This document shows positions 13,787 through 18,272 of a DNA stretch of 18,272 bases, in pieces. The notes beneath the pieces are model-generated. The model saw nothing but the letters and a program-made list of their open reading frames with translations, made no database searches and had not been told where the DNA came from. Positions within the stretch are counted from its first letter, which is position 1. Each line of letters opens with the position of its first letter. Source of the DNA: Anaerolinea thermophila (GTDB lineage Bacteria; Chloroflexota; Anaerolineae; Anaerolineales; Villigracilaceae); the NCBI GenBank assembly GCA_020722305.1, contig DYLB01000019.1, forward strand, positions 1-18,272, read 5' to 3'. Both the position numbers and the translations under genes were made by a program.

Positions 13787-13821
13787 AGGGACAACCTCTC
13801 TTGTTCAGCAACCTGGTCCGT

Positions 13822-14571
13822 CTACTCGCTCACGTAGACGCCTTCGGTCGCCTCGACTTTCTCTTCAGTCTCAGGGATGATCTCACCCTTGTAGATCCAC
13901 ACCTTGATGCCGATCTGGCCGTAGGTGGTCGTGGCTTCATCCACAGCATAGTCAATGTTGGCGCGCAGGGTTTGCAGCGGGACGCGCCCGTCACGCAGCC
14001 AAACAGTGCGGGCCATTTCGGCCCCGCCCAAGCGGCCGGAAACCATGATCTTGATCCCTTCCGCGCCCTGACGCATGGCTTGCTGGATAGCGCGCTTCAT
14101 GGCCCGGCGGTAACTGATCCGGCGCTCCAACTGGTCGGCGATGTTGCGCGCCACCAAGACGGCGTCGACATCGGGGTTATCAATTTCCTTGATGTCCAGA
14201 TCCACCTTCTTGCCGACCAATGCCTCCAGGCTCTGGCGGATCTTCTTGACGCCTTCGCCCTTGCGCCCGATCAGGATGCCGGGCTTGGCGGTGAAAATGC
14301 TGACCTTGATCTTTCCAGGAAAGCGTTCGATCTCAACCCGCGAAATACCGGCGCGGAAATTCAGGATGTTATCGGGCATGGTACGGCGCAAACGCACGAC
14401 GTCAGCGTTCATCGCGGTGCCGCCTTTGGAAGTGACACCCAGCAGCAGGCTGCGGATGGCAAAATCCTGGTGCAACTGGTCCCGGTACTGCCCGCCTTCG
14501 GCAAACCAGCGAGCCTGCCAGGGTTGGTTGATCTTCAGACGAAAACCAATGGGATTAACTTTACGACCCAT
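13822..14571 (-). CDS. rpsC: 30S ribosomal protein S3
   Basis: S3 lines the mRNA entry channel and has helicase-related activity there. The 249-residue product opens MGRKVNPIGFRLKINQPWQA. Its type-II KH domain has the GRKG loop at 102-105 (KPGILIGRKGEGVKKIRQSL). The C-terminal domain has YRRAMKRAIQQAMRQGAEGI, KIMVSGRLGGAEMARTVWLR and VPLQTLRANIDYAVDEATTT, followed by an acidic tail ending in YVSE. GGAG lies 5 bases before the start. It sits between rplV and rplP as in the S10 operon. Confidence 0.98.
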   Translation of the reverse strand: MGRKVNPIGFRLKINQPWQARWFAEGGQYRDQLHQDFAIRSLLLGVTSKGGTAMNADVVRLRRTMPDNILNFRAGISRVEIERFPGKIKVSIFTAKPGILIGRKGEGVKKIRQSLEALVGKKVDLDIKEIDNPDVDAVLVARNIADQLERRISYRRAMKRAIQQAMRQGAEGIKIMVSGRLGGAEMARTVWLRDGRVPLQTLRANIDYAVDEATTTYGQIGIKVWIYKGEIIPETEEKVEATEGVYVSE

Positions 14572-14602
14572 AATATCTCCTTAGCGTCCTTTCTCCGGGC
14601 GA

Positions 14603-14944
14603 TCAGGCTCCCCGCTCGCGCAGGACAACCGTTACATGTGACGTGCGGCGCAGGATCGGTTTGAAGCGGCCGCGCGCCCCGAAACGCCGCCAGCGGCGGG
14701 TGGGCGCTTCGTCAGCAAAAATCTTGGCGATGTACAGATCATCCCGGCTGACGCCGAAATTCTCCTCCGCGTTGGCAACCGCCGAGGCCAGCAGCTTGCG
14801 GACCGGGGCAGCGCCGCGCTTCGGGACGAAACGCAGGGTCTCCAGGGCTTCCGCAGCGCCTTTTCCGCGCACCAGGTCAACCACCAAACGAACCTTTTGG
14901 GCGGAGATGGGCAGGAAGCGCAATTGCGCTTGAATGTCGGTCAT
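14603..14944 (-). CDS. rplV: 50S ribosomal protein L22
   Basis: L22 carries a beta-hairpin that reaches into the peptide exit tunnel and binds macrolides. The 113-residue product starts MTDIQAQLRFLPISAQKVRL, then VVDLVRGKGAAEALETLRFV, the AVANAEENFGVSRDDLYIAK segment, the DEAPTRRWRRFGARGRF loop in the tunnel-facing hairpin, and TSHVTVVLRERGA at the end. ATG at 14944 was chosen because it lies after the rpsS stop and gives the family length; the frame stays open much further upstream, across rpsS, and longer starts there are not credible. Confidence 0.96.
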   Translation of the reverse strand: MTDIQAQLRFLPISAQKVRLVVDLVRGKGAAEALETLRFVPKRGAAPVRKLLASAVANAEENFGVSRDDLYIAKIFADEAPTRRWRRFGARGRFKPILRRTSHVTVVLRERGA

Positions 14945-14955
14945 GGCTCGCGCTC

Positions 14956-15222
14956 CTATTTCTTCTCCGCCATGTGACCGCGGAAGGTGCGGGTCGGGGC
15001 GAATTCGCCCAGGCGGTGGCCGACCATATTTTCGGTGATGTAGATCGGCACGTGGCGGCGTCCATCGTGGACGGCGATCGTGTGCCCGACCATCTGCGGG
15101 AAGATCACGCTGGCCCGGCTCCACGTGCGCAGCACTTTCTTCTCACCACGCTGGTTCATGGCTTCGATTTTCTTCAACAGTTTGGGCTGAATGAACGGCC
15201 CTTTTTTCAACGATCGTGACAT
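14956..15222 (-). CDS. rpsS: 30S ribosomal protein S19
   Basis: S19 lies in the 30S head and pairs with S13 in an intersubunit bridge. The 88-residue product starts MSRSLKKGPFIQPKLLKKIE, then VLRTWSRASVIFPQMVGHTI, AVHDGRRHVPIYITENMVGH and RLGEFAPTRTFRGHMAEKK, a complete and typical S19. It follows rplB by 43 bases, one of the longer gaps in this block, and precedes rplV by 11. Confidence 0.98.
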   Translation of the reverse strand: MSRSLKKGPFIQPKLLKKIEAMNQRGEKKVLRTWSRASVIFPQMVGHTIAVHDGRRHVPIYITENMVGHRLGEFAPTRTFRGHMAEKK

Positions 15223-15265
15223 AGTCTCGTTCCTCGCTTGCGTATCTCAATCAGCAAGTCAAGCG

Positions 15266-16102
15266 CTAGCGGCTCGATTTGCTCCGCCGACGCACGATGT
15301 ACTTGTCGGTCTGCTTGTTGCGGCGGGTCTTATAACCGAGGGTCGGTTTACCCCAGGGCGACTTCGGACCGGGCATACCGATCGGCTGGCGGCCTTCACC
15401 ACCCCCATGGGGATGGTCGCGCGGGGTCATGGCCGTACCCCGGATGGTCGGGCGGATGCCCAGGTGGCGCTTGCGGCCCGCTTTTCCGAGCTTGATGTTG
15501 CCGTGATCCACGTTCCCGACCTGGCCGATAGTGGCGTAGCACACTTGGCGGACCAGGCGCACCTCACCCGAAGGCATCCGCACCTGGGCGTAATCGCCTT
15601 CCTTGGCCAGCAACTGGGCCGAAGTTCCGGCAGAGCGCACCATCTGGCCGCCTTTGCCTTCCTTCATCTCGATGTTGTGTACCATCGTACCGACCGGGAT
15701 GCTGGAAATCGGCAGGCTGTTGCCAGGGCGGATCTCCGCTTGCGCGCCGGTCATCACCGTGTCACCAACCTTCAGACCCACCGGGGCCAGGATGTAGCGC
15801 TTCTCGCCGTCCACGTAATGGAGCAATGCCAGGCGCGCGGTGCGGTTGGGATCATATTCGATGGCCGCCACCTTGGCAGGAATTTCGCGCTTGTCGCGTT
15901 TGAAATCTACCAGGCGGATGTGACGGCGGTGGCCGCCGCCGCGATGCCGGACCGTCACCCGGCCGTAGGTGTTGCGGCCACCGCTCTTGCGCAGCGGCAC
16001 GAGCAGGGAGCGTTCAGGGGTTGATTTGGTAATTTCTTCGAACGTGTAACCGGTCATATCGCGCTGACCGGGCGTCGTCGGTTTGTATTTCTTTACAGCC
16101 AT
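15266..16102 (-). CDS. rplB: 50S ribosomal protein L2
   Basis: L2 is a core 50S protein needed for peptidyl transferase activity and subunit joining. The 278-residue product has KPTTPGQRDMTGYTFEEITK, SGGRNTYGRVTVRHRGGGHR, the OB-like EYDPNRTARLALLHYVDGEK, PVGTMVHNIE, and near the C-terminus RGTAMTPRDHPHGGGEGRQP, with H230 and H232, one of which corresponds to the histidine linked to catalysis. It ends in a basic RRRSKSSR tail. Its ATG overlaps the rplW stop as TAATG, which implies coupling. Confidence 0.98.
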   Translation of the reverse strand: MAVKKYKPTTPGQRDMTGYTFEEITKSTPERSLLVPLRKSGGRNTYGRVTVRHRGGGHRRHIRLVDFKRDKREIPAKVAAIEYDPNRTARLALLHYVDGEKRYILAPVGLKVGDTVMTGAQAEIRPGNSLPISSIPVGTMVHNIEMKEGKGGQMVRSAGTSAQLLAKEGDYAQVRMPSGEVRLVRQVCYATIGQVGNVDHGNIKLGKAGRKRHLGIRPTIRGTAMTPRDHPHGGGEGRQPIGMPGPKSPWGKPTLGYKTRRNKQTDKYIVRRRSKSSR

Positions 16103-16407
16103 TACTGCACCCCTTCAAATACTTCTAGGGTTTGGCCTTCGGCCAGGGTTATCAGGGCCTTCTTGTAGCCGGGGCGGCGCACCAGAAGGCGACGACTGCG
16201 GGCGCGGCGGCCGCGCTTGGCCGGGGCATTGATAATATTCACCTTCACCACATCCACATCGAACAGCGTCTCAATCGCATCCTTGACCATCGTCTTGGTC
16301 GCTTCGGAGCTGACTTTGAAAGAATACTGGTTCAGTTTGCTAGATTGGTAATTCGATTTCTCGGTCACAAACGGGCGGCGAAGCACATCGAAGTAACTTG
16401 TAGTCAT
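16102..16407 (-). CDS. rplW: 50S ribosomal protein L23
   Basis: L23 lies at the exit tunnel and is the main docking site for trigger factor and SRP. The 101-residue product has FDVLRRPFVTEKSNYQSSKL, NQYSFKVSSEATKTMVKDAI, ETLFDVDVVKVNIINAPAKR and the RRARSRRLLVRRPGYKKALI basic loop. Its stop overlaps the rplB start. It lies between rplD and rplB in normal S10-operon order. Confidence 0.97.
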   Translation of the reverse strand: MTTSYFDVLRRPFVTEKSNYQSSKLNQYSFKVSSEATKTMVKDAIETLFDVDVVKVNIINAPAKRGRRARSRRLLVRRPGYKKALITLAEGQTLEVFEGVQ

Positions 16408-16417
16408 GCTCAGCCTC

Positions 16418-17047
16418 CTATCCCAAATGGGCAGAAATAACGTCTAAAGCTTTGAGCGGCACGACCAGCTTATCGTAACTCAGCAAGTCACGGATATTGA
16501 GGTAACTGGCCAGCAGGATTTTGGCATCCGGAATGTTATTGGCAGACCGGGTGACCGCATCGTACTCAAGCGATTTTTCGGGGATCAGCACCAGCGCACT
16601 GGTCTCGCCTACCAGGCGGTTCAACGCTTCGGCCATCTGGCGGGTCTTGGCTTCGGTCAGGATCAGTTCGTCAACCAGGACGATGCCGGCTTCGGACGCC
16701 TTGACGGATAAAGCCGAGCGCAGGGCAGCGCGGCGCATCTTTTTGGGCATGGCCTGTTCGTAGCTGCGCGGACGGGGAGTATGCACGCGTCCGCCGCCTT
16801 TCCACTGTACGGCCCGGGTCGAACCCTGGCGGGCGCGTCCCGTACCTTTCTGACGCCAGGGCTTGCTCCCGCCACCGGAAACCTCACTGCGGGTTTTGGT
16901 TTTGTGCGTGCCCAGACGCGCATTGGCCATCTGGCGGACGTAAGCCTGGTGCATCAGGTCAACATTGATGGGAGCTTCGAAGATCGCCGCGGGGAGTTCC
17001 ACCTGGTTCAACTTCTTGCCTTCCATATCGAAAACATCTACTTTCAT
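16418..17047 (-). CDS. rplD: 50S ribosomal protein L4
   Basis: L4 sends a loop into the exit tunnel and, in E. coli, also represses its own S10 operon. The 209-residue product shows INVDLMHQAYVRQMANARLG, THKTKTRSEVSGGGSKPWRQ, KGTGRARQGSTRAVQWKGGG and RVHTPRPRSYEQAMPKKMRR, the loop and core marks, followed by the C-terminal LLSYDKLVVPLKALDVI. The long spacer upstream of rplC, its neighbour, would be the place for an L4-responsive leader if one exists here; that is inference. Confidence 0.97.
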   Translation of the reverse strand: MKVDVFDMEGKKLNQVELPAAIFEAPINVDLMHQAYVRQMANARLGTHKTKTRSEVSGGGSKPWRQKGTGRARQGSTRAVQWKGGGRVHTPRPRSYEQAMPKKMRRAALRSALSVKASEAGIVLVDELILTEAKTRQMAEALNRLVGETSALVLIPEKSLEYDAVTRSANNIPDAKILLASYLNIRDLLSYDKLVVPLKALDVISAHLG

Positions 17048-17070
17048 TGCCTTGTTGCTCCTTCAGCGCC

Positions 17071-17700
17071 TTATTGCTTGCGCGCCTCTTTGATCATGAT
17101 CAGGCCGCCCTTAGGACCGGGAACCGCACCGTGCAGACCGATCAAATTGCGTTCGGCATCCACCAGCACGACCTTCAGGCTCTGGACGGTGACACGGTCG
17201 TTGCCCATGTGACCTGCACCGCGCGCGCCCTTATAGACGCGCCCGGGGGTGGTACCAGAGCCGCGGGAACCGGGAGCACGCGTCCGGTCCGATTGACCGT
17301 GCGTCTTGGGGCCGCCGCGGAAGCCATAGCGTTTGACACCACCGGCAAAGCCCTTACCTTTGCTGGTGCCAACCACGTCCACGCGCTCGCCAACTGCGAA
17401 AACGTCAACCTTGATCTGGTCGCCAACGACAACTTCAGCCGACTTTGCACGAAATTCGCGCAAAAAACGCAGGGGTGGCAACTCATTGGCTTTGAGGTGT
17501 CCCAGTTGGCCGCCTGTCAGGCGTTTGGGATTGGCCTCGCTGAAACCGAGTTGGACCGCAGCGTAACCATCGCGGGACGGTTCACGCACCTGCGTAACAT
17601 AACACGGCCCAGCCTCGATGAGCGTCACAGGATATGCGACACCTGCTTCATCGAAGACCTGGGTCATGCCGATCTTCTTTCCAATTAGCCCTTTCAACAT
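17071..17700 (-). CDS. rplC: 50S ribosomal protein L3
   Basis: L3 starts 50S assembly and reaches toward the peptidyl transferase centre. The 209-residue product opens MLKGLIGKKIGMTQVFDEAG, then VAYPVTLIEAGPCYVTQVRE and ANPKRLTGGQLGHLKANELP; the DVVGTSKGKGFAGGVKRYGF motif, RGGPKTHGQSDRTRAPGSRG and TPGRVYKGARGAGHMGNDRV form the long extension. AAGGAG lies about 10 bases before the ATG at 17700. It is the first gene after the 200-base rpsJ-rplC spacer, and rplD follows. Confidence 0.98.
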   Translation of the reverse strand: MLKGLIGKKIGMTQVFDEAGVAYPVTLIEAGPCYVTQVREPSRDGYAAVQLGFSEANPKRLTGGQLGHLKANELPPLRFLREFRAKSAEVVVGDQIKVDVFAVGERVDVVGTSKGKGFAGGVKRYGFRGGPKTHGQSDRTRAPGSRGSGTTPGRVYKGARGAGHMGNDRVTVQSLKVVLVDAERNLIGLHGAVPGPKGGLIMIKEARKQ

Positions 17701-17900
17701 GCTCAGTTTTCTCCTTCAAAATTTTTATTGGGGACTGTCAGCCTGGGCTTAGGCTGCATCATCCCGAACAGTACAGTCAACAGGAGCGCCGCGGCGCTGG
17801 GTTGGTGGGCCTGCGGTAAGCACCCGTTCTTGTACTGCCTGTTACGTGCATGTTATGAGTGCCACCATCTTTCTGTGGCACTCATAACCACTTGCCAAAA
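17701..17900 (-). promoter_or_regulatory. Structured leader-like spacer between rpsJ and rplC
   Basis: A 200-base gap without a gene, the longest non-coding stretch in the window. On the minus strand, after the 14-bp hairpin at 17852-17888, come AACAGG (17838-17843) and CAGTACA (17831-17837), then the self-complementary AGCGCCGCGGCGCT (17785-17798), CCTGTT (17779-17784), TGTACTG (17769-17775), a CAGCCT/AGGCTG hairpin (17739-17756) and the rplC ribosome-binding site AAGGAG. The first pair can bind CCTGTT, the second TGTACTG, but the two helices cross, so they may be alternative states. I see no convincing promoter (a TTGACT has no -10 partner). It may be an autoregulatory leader; that is inference. 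Confidence 0.5.
17852..17888 (-). repeat. Perfect 14-bp inverted repeat (hairpin) after rpsJ
   Basis: Minus strand: GTTATGAGTGCCAC, a 9-base loop, then GTGGCACTCATAAC. The two arms are fully complementary. It begins 12 bases after the rpsJ stop. No T run follows on the minus strand (ATGCACG comes next) or on the plus strand (CACTTGC), so it is not a classic intrinsic terminator. It may be a processing or stability element, or the site of a dyad-binding protein. Confidence 0.85.
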
Positions 17901-18209
17901 TTAGATTTTGATTTCGATATCCACGCCCGCGGGCAGGTTGAGGCGCATCAGCATGTCGATCGTTTTTGAATCCGGATCGAGGACATCAATGAGGCGGTTA
18001 TGGGTTCGGATCTCGAAATGCTCGTGCGAGTCTTTGTCAATGAATGTCGAGCGCCGTATTGTAAAGCGTTCTTTCTTGGTTGGCAAGGGTACGGGGCCAA
18101 CGACATGGGCGCCGCTGCGTTCAGCCGTTTCAACAATGCGTTTGGCAGACTGATCGAGTACGCGGTGATCGTATGCCTTGAGGCGGATGCGGATTTTCTG
18201 TTTAGACAT
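17901..18209 (-). CDS. rpsJ: 30S ribosomal protein S10
   Basis: S10 is a 30S head protein that also forms the antitermination complex with NusB. The 102-residue product shows QKIRIRLKAYDHRVLDQSAK, RIVETAERSGAHVVGPVPLP, TKKERFTIRRSTFIDKDSHE and FEIRTHNRLIDVLDPDSKTI, ending GVDIEIKI, a complete S10. It starts 8 bases after the tuf stop (AAGGTGA between), so it belongs to the tuf transcript and is set apart from rplC by a 200-base spacer with a strong hairpin. Confidence 0.98.
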   Translation of the reverse strand: MSKQKIRIRLKAYDHRVLDQSAKRIVETAERSGAHVVGPVPLPTKKERFTIRRSTFIDKDSHEHFEIRTHNRLIDVLDPDSKTIDMLMRLNLPAGVDIEIKI

Positions 18210-18217
18210 GCTTCACC

Positions 18218-18272
18218 TTACTCGAGGATTTTGGTAATGACACCAGCGCCGACGGTCAGGCCGCCTTCGCGG
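18218..18272 (-). CDS. tuf: Elongation factor Tu, C-terminal end (partial)
   Basis: Only the last 17 codons and the stop are in the window. The translated end REGGLTVGAGVITKILE is the C-terminus of EF-Tu (typically REGGRTVGAGVVTKI), the GTPase that delivers aminoacyl-tRNA to the ribosome. An arginine seen in most EF-Tu is leucine here. The stop lies 8 bases before rpsJ, consistent with the end of a str operon (rpsL-rpsG-fusA-tuf) joined to rpsJ; the rest is outside the window. Confidence 0.85.
   Translation of the reverse strand, partial: REGGLTVGAGVITKILE

Noticed and set aside
13801..14664. A 287-codon plus-strand open frame opposite rpsC
   Set aside because: It is antisense to a fully conserved S3 gene and shows no family motif. 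It is a shadow frame.
14603..15124. A longer 173-residue start for rplV
   Set aside because: The added 60 residues overlap rpsS in another frame and have no L22 similarity; the ATG at 14944 gives the normal protein.
17799..17830. T-box-like stretch (GGGTGCTTACCGCAGG, minus strand)
   Set aside because: It recalls the T-box GGGTGG-ACCGCG core but has an extra base and lacks a following terminator stem. rplC is also not a T-box target.
17701..17850. A tRNA or small gene in the rpsJ-rplC spacer
   Set aside because: No cloverleaf could be built (a GTTCGGGAT piece is not flanked by a T-arm stem), and no open frame with a ribosome-binding site is present.
17852..17888. The hairpin after rpsJ as a CIRCE (HrcA) operator
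   Set aside because: The 9-base loop and GAGTGC/GCACTC core look similar, but in CIRCE the order is GCACTC first and GAGTGC second. Here the arms are the other way round, and there is no heat-shock gene.

Overview
The window is one long, strictly co-oriented block of the conserved bacterial ribosomal-protein supercluster, all on the minus strand. Read in the direction of transcription, from high to low coordinates, it starts in the last codons of tuf and ends inside a mazG-type gene. The order is tuf(end)-rpsJ // rplC-rplD-rplW-rplB-rpsS-rplV-rpsC-rplP-rpmC-rpsQ-rplN-rplX-rplE-rpsN-rpsH-rplF-rplR-rpsE-rpmD-rplO-secY-adk-map // rpmJ-rpsM-rpsK-rpsD-rpoA-rplQ-truA-rplM-rpsI // mazG(partial). It joins the end of the str operon to the S10, spc and alpha operons and to the L13-S9 pair.

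The DNA is GC-rich, and most genes carry Shine-Dalgarno sequences (GGAG/AAGGAG). S4, S14, L36 and L24 are all cysteine-bearing, zinc-type forms. The gene order (map directly before rpmJ, then rpoA-rplQ-truA-rplM-rpsI) and the look of the proteins suggest a Chloroflexota bacterium, possibly Anaerolineae. That taxonomic call is from memory of family style, not a search, and should be held loosely.

Most genes are packed with short gaps or overlap (TAATG, ATGA and 8-base overlaps), which implies translational coupling. Four places break this packing and hold nearly all the non-coding signal. (1) 17701-17900, between rpsJ and rplC: a 200-base leader-like spacer with a perfect 14-bp hairpin right after rpsJ and further pairing segments. 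(2) 5887-5999, between map and rpmJ: infA is missing here, and a good sigma70-type promoter is present for the alpha operon. (3) 4207-4285, between rpsD and rpoA: a very GC-rich hairpin. (4) Two small repeat-bearing spacers, at 2801-2853 (truA/rplQ; 7-base repeats) and 1094-1185 (rpsI/mazG; five ACGT boxes at an exact 8-base spacing plus a terminator-like hairpin).

Together the genes make structural proteins of both ribosomal subunits, the membrane channel SecY, adenylate kinase, methionine aminopeptidase, the RNA polymerase alpha subunit and tRNA pseudouridine synthase A. The last gene is a two-domain tetrapyrrole methylase-MazG protein that runs off the left edge. I see no mobile element, CRISPR array or wholly new gene system. 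The novelty here lies in the regulatory spacers and in a few residue-level oddities, notably the adenylate kinase LID metal site.
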